This document shows positions 51,701 through 63,328 of a stretch of 64,000 nucleotides of DNA, one piece after another; within the stretch, counting starts at the first letter, position 1, and each line of letters begins with the position of its first letter. Source of the DNA: Edolisoma coerulescens (lineage: Eukaryota > Chordata > Aves > Passeriformes > Campephagidae); the NCBI GenBank assembly GCA_013397115.1, contig VWZW01001281.1:620250-684249 (forward strand), in the 5' to 3' direction. The position numbers and the translations under genes are program-made. The notes beneath the pieces are model-generated. The model saw only the letters and a program-made list of their open reading frames with translations. It searched no databases and was not told the DNA's origin.

Positions 51701-54700
51701 TCTTTTCTCTTGCCCTTGGTTGATACGGACAGGTTCAATGCTGTTATTGCTGTCTATGGTGTGAGCAGCTCTTGTTCAAATCAGCATCATTGTGGCTTTT
51801 TTCAGTAACTACATGATGTAGCAAGCTGTGCTACTGATGACTGCTTGCTAGAGCGAACTAAAAAATTGAGTTTGCTACCTTTCGCAGGTTTGTATTTTAA
51901 GGTAACCAGATCTTTAGCAATGAACCACTTCCACTCAAAAGAAGGCAAAAAACCTTAATCGAGCCTATGAGTGGGATGGATAAAGGTGATAGTCTGTGTT
52001 GAAATACAGTTTTCATTTACATCAAAGTGAAGTGAATCCAGATGCACTCAACTTGTCAAAAGGCCACAGAGCAGCAGGCCTTCATAGGACAGACAGACAG
52101 ACACAGAGGACTTCAGCCAACAGGCTGTTAATGAAGATGGAGTCAGAGATGGGAGGGGGACGCAAGCAGTTGGGACATGTGACTGTGAGAGTAGGCAGAA
52201 GCTGTTTCCAGACTGAACTCCTGGGGTGACTACTCATCTCTATACTTCTTGTATTCTGCACTGCACTTTTGTATGGTGGTTTGTCCCAGCAAAATCTTCT
52301 GTACAGTTTTGTGCCTGGAGAAACTAGAGATTTGCTTGCTTTGTCCTTTCAGTATCCTCTCTGCACTGTCCAGCCCTGTTAGGGCTTCTGCACTCTGTGT
52401 CCTGCTGCGAGAGCTGGCTCCTCAGGTTCTTCACTCTCATGGACAATGGGGGGAAGCTGCTTCTTCTGCTGGCTCTCCCGGGCACAGCTCTGGGCACTGC
52501 CTTTCTTCACATCTTCATGGCACAGGCTGTCTGCTGGCATCATTGCTCTGTGCTTGGGTGCCAGATACAAAGGAAGTTACAGTCACCAGAAAGTCCCCAC
52601 TGACAAATAACATGACGGTCTGGGACAGCTGGATATTCTCACTTCCCTCAAGATAAGAAACGAATGAAGTACATATCTGTTCTATATCAACATGCAAGCC
52701 AGAGCTACCAGGGGAGCAGAGCTGAGCAGTTTCCATGCGGTGTGTGCTGGTGCCTTGCCTCCAAGGAAGAGGGAAGGCAGGTCTTAGGGAAGGGAGGATG
52801 GCAGGATGCACCACACCCCCGCCTGCCCCACAGCCAAGGGTCAGAGAGGTCACTGTTGCTGACCATGGCACTCACAGCATCTCCCACCCATCACCACTGC
52901 TCTTCCTGCTTAAATGCACACATGCACACTCACAGACCCAACATCTGGACCACAGCAGTGCCCTATTCACTGCATCACTCTGCCCAGCCTCCACAGCCGG
53001 ATGGAGCCCTGGACTGAGAATCGGTAGGGTAGGAAATGGTGAAATGGCTTTTGAAATGGATGAGAAAGGAAAGAGTGACAAGTTTTGTGGTATTGGGCAG
53101 GTTGGAAATAACAAAAGGAGCACTTACACTGAAAAACAGGGTTAATCTTAACCTGACTGACATGCTGAATAGCTTGCTTAGTGAAAAGAAGGTCTGCAGA
53201 TATCTCCAGAGAAAAGGAAATAGAGGTGCACAAATTTGATGTGAAGGTTTATTGCCACAGAAAAAAAAAATGTAAGATAAAAATTGAAGCTTCAAATTAT
53301 TCTCAGCTCCGAAAGGAGACATCATGATCCTGCAGTTAAGAAAAGCTTTTTTAAGAATTGCCAAAAAATTCAGGTAATGCTGTGAATTGAGTCATGAAAC
53401 TGCAACTAGAATCAGATGCAGGGCTTTCACTTAAAAAATGTGTCTATGGGTAATGGTTGAAAATTACAGTTCCCTTCTAAACAAAAAAGTGCCTGTTCCT
53501 TGAACAGAAGACTAGTCAGCATTGGTTTTCAAATCATGTTTCTGATTTTCCTTCTTGGGCTTTTTTGTTGTTGTTCCAATGGTAAAAGAGGAGAGGCACT
53601 ACCTGAAGAAAGTGTGGTTAAATGAGACTTTAGAAATTCCATGCCTTGAGGACATGACCTCAGAAAATTTGTCCACTTATCCTTTGAAATGGCTAGTGGT
53701 AAGTATTTCTCATCTCAGATATAAAGTTCAGAAAGAACTACAGGGTATTTTTGCAGATTGAAATGAAAATGTTCTACACTACTGCATCCTGCAGAATCTG
53801 CTGAAAAACTTATCAGTCATGTTGGACTGTGATAATAAAGGGAAAAAGTATAAACATAGGGTTGCAACATATACACTACAAATAATAGCTGTTAAAGAAA
53901 TAAAGAGGAAAAATTCCATCCTAATTGCTTTGAATTTTTCAGGAGCACACACAGAGCGGGTCTAGGGAAAGTGGCTAATGTAACAAAACTAAAATATTTC
54001 TTGTGTTGGATTTCCAGAGAGTTTTTCTGCAGTGAAGCTTTAGTATCTGAAAAATACATGGTTACAGTGTAGGACAGTGAGACATCAGGCTGCTTTGAGA
54101 TAGAAAAAAAAGGTACTGACTAATGTTTTTGGTTTTGTTAACCTCTGTGTCACAGTTGCCACTGAAGACATGCAAACCCAGTTATCAAGCTAACCAATGA
54201 AAAACTATGTTTAAGCAATTTTCTGTGAGATACGAAGCTTGCTATATTTTTGTACTTTATCTCACTTTCTGGATAAATATTTATATGCACGTTTTAATGT
54301 AACCTTTTAGCATTCATTTCAGTGCGTAGAGATACGTATCAGTGAGCAATGTCCTCGAGCTTTGCCTGTTTGTTTATATATGTCACTGAGGAGCTGTAAC
54401 TGTTGAGGGTTTCCTTAAAGGTGACTTTCAAATATTTTAGGTATTTTAACCTTTTATCCTGGTTCATTATCTATTTAGATCTCCCTTATGCAGGTCGTTC
54501 TTAATATTAAAATTTTACATCTTTTTGTAGGGAACACCCTTATCCTTACTACTTCAATTTTGCCGGTTCACTCTAAAAAGTAGCAGAGGAAAGGGAAAAT
54601 AAAACCAAAGGGGTCAGCACAATGATGTGTGTGGGTTGCTGTGCATCATACAGAGTAAAGCTTGCAAATATGTACTGAGGCACAGATGTCCAGGGCATGC

Positions 54701-57700
54701 TGGCTGCACTTATAGCTAAGGGTGGCTGCCACACAGACCATAAGGGGAGATAAATTTTAGTTATTATTATCAGGTTTTTCTACTTAGAATTCTAAAAGAG
54801 CAAAGTTTTCCTTGAAATTTCAGTCGTATTTAATATGTATGGGATGTTCAGCATAACTTAAAGACTGGTGCAGTGAGAAAGCACCTCTGTTGCTCTCTCT
54901 GCAGGCTACAGAGATCAGGCCTCACCAGACACAGCTATTTATTCCATATTTTATTGTCAAGATGATGACTGCTCTTGGTATTGAAGTTCTGAGAGAGAAT
55001 GTATTTGGAAAAAAAGCCAGATATTGCAAATGTCCACTTACTGCTACACAATGTGCAAAGGAAGGTTTTCATAGTGGGAATAGAGCTGGCTTAGAAAAAT
55101 ATTTCTCTCTGTGTGTGTCCAGACTTCACAATTTTGTGCGGTTTTCTGTACACAGGGTGAAGATGGCAGGAGAGAGGAACTCGTGACCAAGGAGCCCTCC
55201 TGTCCTGCTGTGTACAGGAACAGCAGCATGCTGTATGGGCAAAGAGTCCTCCTGGGTTTGAACAATGCCCTAAAGGTTTTCCCCACCAAAATCACAGATG
55301 ATGGCCGAGTCTTTTCCTGCCACGTGCTGTACCACCCAGAGAGAGTCCAGAAGAGCAGCACCACCGTGAGAGTATTTGGTAAGGGGCCTATGCCAACTGC
55401 CTGCTGCCTTGCACTTGGAAAGCTGACCCTCCTGTCTGGTTCTGAAGCCAATGACTTTTGACAGATACTGGGGTTTTTTTAATATAAATATATTTACCTT
55501 GTCATTTTTTCAGCTGCAATGAGGTAAAATGTTAGTAAATAACTCTAGAGTTCTTAGAAGAATTTGAGTCCATTCCTTCAGTTTCTGGCATGAAAAAATA
55601 GCAGGTTCATTGCACATGTATCAGCCTCACTGCCATGCATGTAGCCAGTATCTTACCCTTACGCTGGGATTTTGTGGGTTACAGGGAAGCACACTGGTCA
55701 TCAGGATCTCTGTGTCCCAGTGGCCATGCTGTCTGTGGTTAGGAAAGCACGGCCAAAATTTAATAAGCAGTCTGAGACTGCTGTTGTAGCAAAGTCACAT
55801 CCTCAAAGGCGTGTGACATTCAACTGCTGCCAGAGGCTCTGGCTCTGAAAATGAGGGTCCTGGTGGGGATCTCAAACCAGTCAGGAGTGGCTGGGCCTGT
55901 GTACTGCAAACATGTGGGCTGGCATTTCATTCTGTAAGCCTTCCCCATCTTTAGTTACTTGTCTTGTTCCCTTTCAAGTGGCTTAGGAACTGCTCTACAA
56001 TCACTAAGGTACAACTGAATCAGAAAATTGCTGCCCACTTGAAAACCAGGCTTTATTTCCCCTTTATAGATCAGTTAGTCTGGAAAACATATTTCCAAAG
56101 CTCCTAAAGTAAATGTTAAACAGTGTCAACAGTCCCTTGACTGTAGCTGATTGTCCAAGGAAGCCCACAGCTTGAGGATGGCATGGCTATTCAAGGCTGA
56201 TGCTCTGAATTCAAAGAAAGGTTCAATAGGGAGCAGCAAAAAAAAAGCAAAAGGTATCTGGAGGCTCTTGGTCACTGATGTAAAAGAAGTAAAAATAGAA
56301 GCTAATGATCTGAAATCTCCTCTTGCGTTTGCATGATTCAGACACTTTTTAAAATCAACATTTCTCAAATAGCAACAGTGTTACCTGGGTAATCGTTCAA
56401 GGGTACAAACATACTTGAACTCTCCTCCATCACTGCTGATGCTCTTGCCTAGATTTGTGTGTCTCAGCCTAAGAGGTTGCTTTATTTGGTTTTTTCTCTG
56501 AATTACTGTGAGATGTGAGCTTAGCTGTGCATGAACCCGCATCAGAATATCAGTACAGCAGGGTAGAGAGGCAAACTAGAGAAAGAAGCTGTGGCCCATG
56601 GTGGCGAACGGTCTCTATTTCCCGGTAAGTGCTGGCTGGCTTTGGACCAGGGTGCTGTGCCACCAGCCTCTCTCACAGGGGTCCTGAGGGCAGAGCTGGG
56701 TGCAGGGGCTCCCTGAGAGCCCTGAGGTTTGTGGTGGGTGCTGAGGAAAGTCTTTCAGACCTCAGACAAGTAGTGTCCACCTCTCAAAGGAAGTGTGCTT
56801 TTGTGCTCCTAGCCCTTTCATGTCTGAATTTTGCAGGTAAAATAACTATTCTGCGTCCTGTCTCGCTCTTTTCTGTTACCATTTGCTGAAGTCGTGCCAC
56901 TTACGGTTGCACCATCCCAGCCTTTCTCCACTTACTCTCTTGTGCTGCAGCAGTAGGAGAGACCAAGAGCAGAGGGCTTAGAGTCTTCCCCGAGCCAGCC
57001 CACAAACCTGTGCAGCACTGGGAGAGACACTGCCCAGAATAATCCAGCACTCTCTAGGTGACATGTGGGGACAAAGAGCCCTTTCAGATGACAGCACCTC
57101 TCTTGTTCCTTGTGCTGACCAGAGAATAAAGAAATGAATATTTGTGTTCTGGCAGTTAGATCCAGCCTCAAATGGGTGGGACAGAACCTGAAGACAGTGT
57201 ATGTATTCAAGGTCAACAGCACCTTATGTTGGTTATATCTGTCATCCTGGCCATTAGCAAGGACACAGCTAGGGAAAAAAAGCCAGTTGAAGCCTGGGGA
57301 GGTTTCCCCATCTTGGCAAGCCAGCATCTCCCCTGTCACCCAAACACTCATGCAATTGAACCCCACAGGCTGGGTGGCTTGAAAGTAGGGCAGGGAGGGC
57401 AGGCAGCTGTTGCACCACAGAGCTGTGAAGGACAGGAGGAACAGGAGGAGGAGAGGGCGCCTGTGGGAAACTCCTCATGCACAATCCCTCTGACAAATAC
57501 TTCAGGCAGGGCTAAACACAGCAGAGAGGCCAAGTCTGAGGGGTGCCAGTCGTGTTCCGTCACAGTTGTTTGAGGTGGCCTGAGTGGGGCTGAGAATTGA
57601 ACTGGAGAGAAGGCATGAAAACATCTCTCAAGGAAGTTGAGAGTCTTGGTATGTTGAGTAAAAACAGACATTCAATCAAGATAGCTTTTCTTAAGAGGGT

Positions 57701-60700
57701 ACTTTTGGACTGAAATACTTTAAAATATTTCTCTTCTAGAATAGAGTTCTTTTAGATACTTTAAGGTATGGCCTTTTCACGTCTAACTTTGCCAAATATT
57801 GATTTCTCCTTTTTGTAAGAGTAAAAGCTCAGCAGCAGAAACTACTGAACTAAATATTGAATTTCTGCTAGATCCAAAACATTGGTAAATATCCTAGCAA
57901 GACAAATGAATGTCAAATGTTAACAGGGGCTGAGATGTTAATTGGAAAAGATCTGTTAGACCATTCAGAGCTATGCGTGAGAGCTGCCTGCCAGAACAGT
58001 TACCCAGCAAACACGTCTTTTGAGAAAGCAGAGGACAGCGCTCAATACAGGAGTGGAAAAGCATACCCATTCTCATCAAAAAAACAAAAGGAAGAGCATG
58101 CACTAGACCAGAAATCATTTAGCCTCCCAGCCAACTTCTGCAGCGGTTAGAAGATCCAGTTTACCAGACTTTTGCCTGTATCTGAAAAAGTATAGCTGTC
58201 TTATGCCAGCTGCACTACCATCTGTATAGTTTTGGCAAGGAAGAAACAAGAATGAAAGCTTAAGACGCTCATTTTCTGATAGGAAGAATCTATAACTGCT
58301 GCCCCACCCCACCCCCCAAAAAAGCAGAAAAACACAAGACCCAAAAGAGAGAAAAAAAAAAAGGAAATTCCACTGAAAAAAGTACCATAAGTCCAGAAAA
58401 CCGTAAGGCCATGATAATTAAATGTAAGTCATGCCCAGGCACAATCCATCAGGCACATCAGGCAGAAAAATGGAAATTAAAAATAAAGTCAGGAGAGTCC
58501 TTCGTGGATTAGTTGTATAAAACAACAGGGAAACCTGAATAGTTCACCTCAGGGAGGAATGTAATTACCTGAGGTGGTCCTGTATCAATTAACAGGGTAA
58601 GAAAAAGAGAAAATTATTTTAATGGTAGAGATTAAAGTGAGGTTTAGGTTAGAAAGATAAAAAATTGTGGATCTCCTAAGTAATTCAGGAAGGGCACTTG
58701 TTTCCAGTCCAGTTTCAGGACTCAGAAAGGGCCAGATGCACAATTTATCTGTGGCTTTTGAGATTTGCTATATATTAACACAGTTTCAACAGTCCTTACT
58801 TATCAAGTCAGTCAATATTGCTCCAAACCAGGCATCCCAATGGCTAATTTAGAACTGCCAGATTAGAGAGGCTTACAATACCTGATAGCTTTAATTTATA
58901 CAGTCAGCTGTGCCCAGAACCAAAATGCTGCAAAAAGAGAAGGAAAGAGTTTTTCATTTCATTGTGGATGTGGTCATCATCTGCTGCTCTGCTGTGAAGG
59001 TGGGCTCTGGGCTTCCTGGCAAGGCAGGAAGCATCTGTGGTGGGACATTGTCACGCGCGTGTCCGGACATGTGGGTAGCTGGCACCGAAAATCAATCAAC
59101 ATTTTGGGGGGATGATTCACTGGAGCATTGGAACATTCTTTGGAGATGCCTTTGGCAAGAACATAGAGGAACCAGCAACTGGGGTGTGTTTGATTTCATG
59201 GGGCCTGGGAAGGGTGGCTCTGCTGCCAGAGCTGTGCCTGCAGGATGGTTTCAGTTTGTTTCCCCAGCAAAGCCACCCAAGCCTAGTTGAGGTAGGCGGT
59301 GAAATACATCATGTATCCTGTGGCAATAGCTGCTGATACAAGCTTGTAAACCACTTCCTTGACATCAAATTGCAGCTGTGCATGCTTTTATCTTGCTTGA
59401 TGTGTAGGAGGTAGGATTTACTTTCCACTCTTCTTATGAAACAAGGCTGTTAAGTCTTATTAGAAGCTGTTACTGTGATCTGCAGTGTCCATTTCACTAA
59501 CACATTTATGTTTACTTTCCAGCTTACCCTGAGATCTTCATTAGGCTGCAGGAGGGCTCAGCCAGCACCTTGCAGAAGGTAAACAACTTTGGAGCAAAGA
59601 GTGATGCCTGTGACTGCCACCATGCCACTCCAGCAGAGCCAGGCAAGCTGAGCTGAATCAAGCAGGGACCTCTAAACTGACTGAGCTCATGGGGCAGCAG
59701 GCAAGGCACTGAGTTTATGAGGTGCTCATGCCCTGTGCTCTGAGCAACTCCCACCCCCACAGCAGTGAGCACAAACTGGAGCTACCTAAGGACTTCTCTT
59801 GCGTGGGCCTCTTTTAGTTTTGGTAATGGCAAAACCTAAAAGTCTGCTGAATTGCACTGGCCATGCTTGGCATAAAATATATTTATGGCTCATATGGCTG
59901 ACTAGCAAGCCTCTCTGGCTACTAGCTATGGTGTTTTGCTTCCTGTTCCATCTCTCCAAGTTAAAGCTTTTGATCTGCAAGTATCTCAAATTAAGAAGGT
60001 TTCCCTTGGAAACAGAGCTTGTGGACAGGCAGAACCTTGTACTATCCATAACCACCCACTTCACACAAGCCATGAGTCAGTTGGTTCTGCAAAATGGTAT
60101 AATTTTCCTGGTGACCTATTTCTGGGTGTGGTGTTGGACATAGCAGGATTTTGTCTGCACTGTCCTGTTGAACAGAGCAAGGGGTGCTGCTGTCATGGGA
60201 CTGGGCAATAGAAACTCCCCCAAGAGCCTCTGTCTGTTCTTCACCTCCAAACAAACACCGACTCCTCTACTTCTCTTTTCTGCCTTTTCTTGCAGGGCTT
60301 AAATCTAGTGAGGATATCAGATTACTATTTCTTCATAGGAAGAATTTATAAAATATTATGACCTAAAAGTGCCTGAAAAATAAGTGAATAATGAAGAAGA
60401 AAACAGGGGAAAGCAATTACACTACAAGCTCATGTGCTGTTTACCATGGCAGGCAAAGAGTTTCAGCTGGGTAGTTTCAGTCTTTGTACTGAATGATTGA
60501 CTTCTGCTGGCTTCAATACATCAAGCTTGCTCTCAACTAAATTTGGGAACCACTTTCTTTGAAAGAGGGAGCAAGAGGGGTTTGTGCTGCATGAGTAGCA
60601 CATGTTTTTTTCTTCTGTTGAAAAGAACAAGGCCATTTCTCTTATGACAGTGTTTACTATTCAGCAGTGTCATAACCTGCTAAATAAACATAATTGGGAA

Positions 60701-63328
60701 TGTCCAGGTAGCATGAGGATGAGACCTCTCACCCTGCTAGTGCCCAATTCTTCATCCAGCCTTGATATTAAAGTCCTGACCATTGTTTGCTGAGAAATTA
60801 AGTAGAGCACAAACACAGATCTTGGGAACAATTGGCACAGAACCAGGACTACTGCATCTAAAGCGTCCAATTCCTTGTGATTTCTGGAAATCTCTTACAT
60901 ATTGTGTCTGCTACAAAGGTATCTAATTTTGTATATTCAACATATCATTTGGCTAGGCAGTCTTTTTCATGGGATTATTTTCTTTATCTGCCTAATGAAG
61001 GAAGGATTTACATGGCAATCAGGAAGTGTCTCATTCTCCTCACACACACCATGCCCATTACCAGTTCCAGTGTTTTTCCATGTGGGTGTTGGTCACTGGG
61101 GGCAGGAGAGTGGGGGTCACTCTACATCTCTCCAGCCACAGCACAGGACTGGAGGGGATTGGAGTCCTGACACCCAGGGCAATGGGGGTGTCCCTGGGCT
61201 CTCATTCAAGAGTGTCCACAATCAGAAAAATGAGGGGAGTGGGCAAGAAACACAATAAAGAGGAAGAAAGTGCTTCCTTCAAGAGCAGGATTGTGAGTAA
61301 ACAAGCACAGTCTGTTCAGGGGTTTGGAAGCTGGCAGCCAGGAGGGAAGTGTTAGAGGCTCACCTAACATACATACATATATATATCTATATCTATCTGT
61401 GTGTCTGTACATATATATATGTATGTGTGTATATACATATATATGTAACCTAACAACTGCCTTTTGCTGCCCCACAGCCTAACATGAGCTGTGTCGTGAG
61501 GAAGGCATTTCCCAAGCCGAGCCTCCTGTGGTACATGGACAGAGCAAGCCTGACAGAGCAGCCTGGAGGTAAAGCAACCTGTCCATAGGAAAACAGCTCA
61601 GCTTCAGGAGTGGATCCCAGGGAAAGTCATGGCTGTTATCCACTACTGCCACAGGGAACCTGTACGTGTCTATTTGGCTGAAGGGGAGAGCACCAGTTCT
61701 CCTCTAAGGAAACAGCTGGCATATGGCTGGGACTAGAGCCCCCTGCAATTGCCAGGGATGGGAGCTATGGTTTGGCATGACCACACCATTCTTGCCAAAT
61801 CTTTGACAGTGTCTCAGCAAAGAAACCTGTGGCTATATGAGCCTGCTTTTCAGTACCAATATTTTGCACAGCTCTGACTTATAGTTTGGAGTATAACAAG
61901 CGGGTGTTTTTTTTTCCTCTCCCCAAGAACTTTCTGTGGTACAAGAAGACTTGCAAGACAGTGAAGGTTTCTATGAGTTGAGATCAACGCTGATGCTGCA
62001 AGGGACCCATGAGACACATAAGACGTTCTCGTGTGCATGTCTGTTTCCCTTCCCATGGAACAAAACAAGGAATATTTCATCAGAAGAAATATTTGTTTCC
62101 TTCGGTAGGTTTTTCATACATAGGACACATCTAAAATGTTAAGAACACCAAACACATGTATTCTCTGTTATTTTAAATACTGAAGAAATGCCAAGAGTAT
62201 AGAAGCTTTATTGTACAAGTTGATCACACAGCTTGAACTCTCTGGCAGGTTTTTTAGCTCAAATCTTTGCTCAAGCCTCTAAATGAGCTAAAAAACTCCT
62301 GCACAAACAGAAGACACTTGTTTGTTTAGGCAGAATCTTGCTGTACTCCCCATACCCAAAAATACTCCAGCATAGCCACATGGCACCAGTGAGCTATTAT
62401 AATCATGTGTTTCTCACTGAGCACTCGTGGCTCCCTGGGAAACCAAATCCTCAGACTCAGGGCTGTGTTATACATCTTCAGTAAAAACGTGCAAAAGGCT
62501 GCACTGCTGTGGATGGTAGAGAAACTGCCCCATAACCTGTACTGTAAGAACTGGCTGCATGATTAGGGAAGTGGGGAGAAATACTGTCCTGCTTTTTTGG
62601 TGAAAGCGGGGGACTTGGCAGTACAGTTTTCAGCACCTCTGAGGATGCAGGGTGACTGGTGAGAAGGGCAGACAGATTTCCTTTAGCACCCTCTTGTGCC
62701 CGTCTCCTCCTCAGGTGCAATTGCGTATTTACACCTTTTTAAAATTTTTTGATTATGTATGCTCCTTGCTGCACAAACAATACAACTGAGCTGCTGACCC
62801 CTTAGCAGCATCTAGGGGCACATCACCTACTGTGGCAACTACTTGCAGCTCAGCTTGGTTCTCTCATGGCCGTGTGTATTCCTATTGGTATGTTTTTTCC
62901 ACCAAGTAAGACTGCAGCAAAAGCCACAGCTTACTCCTCTGGAAACATAGCTTCAGAGGGGAGGGAGATAAATCATAATTTTCCTCAAAAATGACTCATT
63001 TCCCCCGATTTGCAATTTTCTAGAAATGTATTCACATTGAAGAGCTGTCAATTAAAGCAGTCTATGTTCTTACCTGCAGGCTATGCTAATGCTAAGATAG
63101 ATCCACTCTGTATAAAAACGTTGAAGTATTTAGATGTGACAGAAAGGAAAGAATTACATTAATTCTCAGCCATACCTTCTGTGAAGGTGCACAGTATGAC
63201 ACAAGCCCAAACTAAATTTTCAGCCTTTATAACTACTTTTAAGAACTGCTTTAATCTTTCTCTTTTTTTTTTTTCCCCCTTCACAGACAATAAGTCTAAT
63301 GAAGTTTTTACTACCACAGTTTCAGATG
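45709..63328 (+). CDS. CD96: CD96 (TACTILE) immunoglobulin-superfamily receptor, 8 coding exons, 3' part beyond the window
   Basis: CD96 is a type I membrane receptor of T and NK cells that binds nectin-family ligands such as CD155 (established for mammals). The exons join as 45709-45766, 48677-49102, 53589-53698, 55156-55378, 59523-59578, 61478-61568, 61928-62104 and 63287-63328, all with GT-AG borders and matching phases, giving about 394 codons. They encode a signal peptide, a V-type D1 (residues about 20-161, cysteines 44 and 140), D2 (162-272, cysteines 180 and 253), D3 (273-381, cysteines 296 and 357) and the start of a Ser/Thr-rich stalk. Signatures matching human CD96 as I recall it are QWSK, AVYHPTYG, NETLEIPC, DDGRVFSCH, KSSTTVRVF and NISSEEI. 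The stalk remainder, membrane segment and tail lie beyond base 64000. CD226 and the nectins are less likely, because D2 and D3 match CD96 specifically. Confidence 0.92.
45767..48676 (+). other. CD96 intron 1
   Basis: A 2.9-kb intron bounded by GTAAGA and TTTTTAAG. It contains a 150-codon + strand open frame (45993-46445) with no recognisable domain, and no mobile element I can name. Confidence 0.6.
48677..49102 (+). CDS. CD96: CD96 coding exon 2: D1, V-type Ig domain
   Basis: This 426-base exon has phase 1 at both ends, typical of a single Ig-domain exon. The acceptor follows TTTGTTTTTAAG and the donor is GTAAGT. It encodes residues 20-161. The B-strand cysteine is C44, the core tryptophan W59 (TQWSK), the AVYHPTYG motif is shared with nectin-type V domains for trans interaction, and the F-strand is SGQYEC (C140). 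N-glycosylation sites are NFS, NAT and NVT. Four further cysteines (C100, C101, C110, C120) sit in the C'-to-E part. Mammalian CD96 D1 also has extra cysteines, but this spacing differs. D1 is the ligand-binding domain in mammals, and the same role is inferred here. Confidence 0.92.
49400..49974. repeat. CpG-rich block with degenerate minisatellite in CD96 intron 2
   Basis: A sharply bounded GC- and CpG-rich stretch sits in an AT-rich intron. From about 49680 it consists of loosely repeated modules of the type CCCAGCTTGYAGCC and GTCCGCAGCC. It ends in an assembly gap. A TATA-like CTTAAAAGCAGCC lies near 49490. It could be an inserted LTR, a CpG-island-like promoter or an expanded minisatellite. 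I do not recognise the family, and the long open frames through it on both strands are a by-product of composition. Confidence 0.6.
49975..50044. other. Assembly gap (70 N)
   Basis: Seventy undetermined bases within CD96 intron 2, directly after the CpG-rich block and before a T/C run containing a long C homopolymer (about 50057-50077). The true length of missing sequence is unknown. Confidence 0.99.
50045..53588. other. Rest of CD96 intron 2
   Basis: After the gap, a C homopolymer and a GTTT-type run (50107-50125) follow. The remainder is mixed sequence with a 147-codon + strand open frame (51176-51619) and a GC-richer part near 52380-52990; none matches a known protein. A short (GACA)n tract is at about 52089-52102. 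Confidence 0.5.
53589..53698 (+). CDS. CD96: CD96 coding exon 3: N-terminal half of D2
   Basis: This 110-base exon encodes residues 162-198 and contains NETLEIPC (cysteine 180) and LKWLV (tryptophan 196), the B and C strands of the second Ig domain. NET and NLS are potential N-glycan sites. The acceptor AG (53587-53588) is the first AG after a T-rich tract, but the sequence between tract and AG itself looks like a donor (GGTAAAAG). The donor is GTAAGT. The entering base completes the g left by exon 2, and the exon ends in phase 0, as the next exon needs. D2 is split across two exons, which also fits my recollection of the human gene. Confidence 0.85.
55156..55378 (+). CDS. CD96: CD96 coding exon 4: C-terminal half of D2
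   Basis: This 223-base exon encodes residues 199-272. It contains ITDDGRVFSCH, the F-strand motif of D2 with cysteine 253, and closes with KSSTTVRVF, nearly identical to the end of D2 in human CD96 as I recall it. One potential N-glycan site (NSS) is present, and there is an extra cysteine at 214. The acceptor follows TTTTCTGTACACAG and the donor is GTAAGG. The exon enters in phase 0 and leaves one base. I see no counterpart of the small alternative exon that lengthens D2 in one human isoform in the preceding 1457-base intron. Confidence 0.9.
55379..59522 (+). other. CD96 intron 4
   Basis: A 4.1-kb intron between the second D2 exon and the first D3 exon. It contains ordinary unique-looking sequence, a GC-richer piece around 56600-57580 and no recognised gene or transposon. 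Confidence 0.6.
59523..59578 (+). CDS. CD96: CD96 coding exon 5: start of D3
   Basis: This short 56-base exon encodes residues 273-291, beginning AYPEIFIRLQEG, which aligns with the AKPEIPVIVE start of D3 in human CD96. The acceptor follows TTTACTTTCCAG and the donor is GTAAAC. Its two leading bases complete the g left by exon 4, and it ends in phase 0, matching exon 6. Its size makes it easy for automatic gene finders to miss, and skipping it alone would change the reading frame. Confidence 0.8.
61367..61447. repeat. TA/CATA-rich microsatellite beside CD96 exon 6
   Basis: Mixed ACAT, TA and TATC units with a short GTGT tract. It ends about 30 bases before the exon 6 acceptor, so it overlaps the likely branch-point region. 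Confidence 0.88.
61478..61568 (+). CDS. CD96: CD96 coding exon 6: D3 B-C strands
   Basis: This 91-base exon encodes residues 292-321. It holds NMSCVVRKAFPKPSLLWY, with the B-strand cysteine 296 and the core tryptophan 309 of D3, parallel to the human CD96 segment around FTCLLKNVFPKANITW. NMS is a potential N-glycan site that overlaps the cysteine motif. The acceptor follows TTTTGCTGCCCCACAG and the donor is GTAAAG. A TA/CA-rich microsatellite ends about 30 bases upstream of the acceptor. Phase is 0 in and 1 out. Confidence 0.87.
61928..62104 (+). CDS. CD96: CD96 coding exon 7: remainder of D3
   Basis: This 177-base exon has phase 1 at both ends and encodes residues 322-380. DSEGFYELRSTL corresponds to the human KDGFLELKSVL E-strand region. 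TFSCAC carries the F-strand cysteine 357 plus an extra cysteine 359. WNKTRNISSEEIFVSF closes D3, with two overlapping potential N-glycan sites, NKT and NIS. The acceptor follows a long T/C tract ending CCCCAAG, and the donor is GTAGGT. It is separated from exon 6 by only 359 bases. Confidence 0.9.
63287..63328 (+). CDS. CD96: CD96 coding exon 8: first stalk exon
   Basis: This 42-base exon has phase 1 at both ends and encodes DNKSNEVFTTTVSDG, including the split end codons. It is short, polar and Ser/Thr-rich, as expected for the start of the mucin-like stalk that follows D3 in CD96. The acceptor lies directly behind a very strong pyrimidine tract (T and C run, then TTCACAG); the donor is GTAGGA. 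Because it keeps frame, it could be optionally included. There is no sequence homology strong enough to prove it, so the call rests on position, phase and splice signals. Confidence 0.68.

Noticed and set aside
52249..52656. 135-codon frame ending in NNMTVWDSWIFSLPSR, considered as an extra CD96 exon
   Set aside because: No Ig motif, no suitable splice-site pair in phase 1, and D1-D2 are already joined in phase without it.
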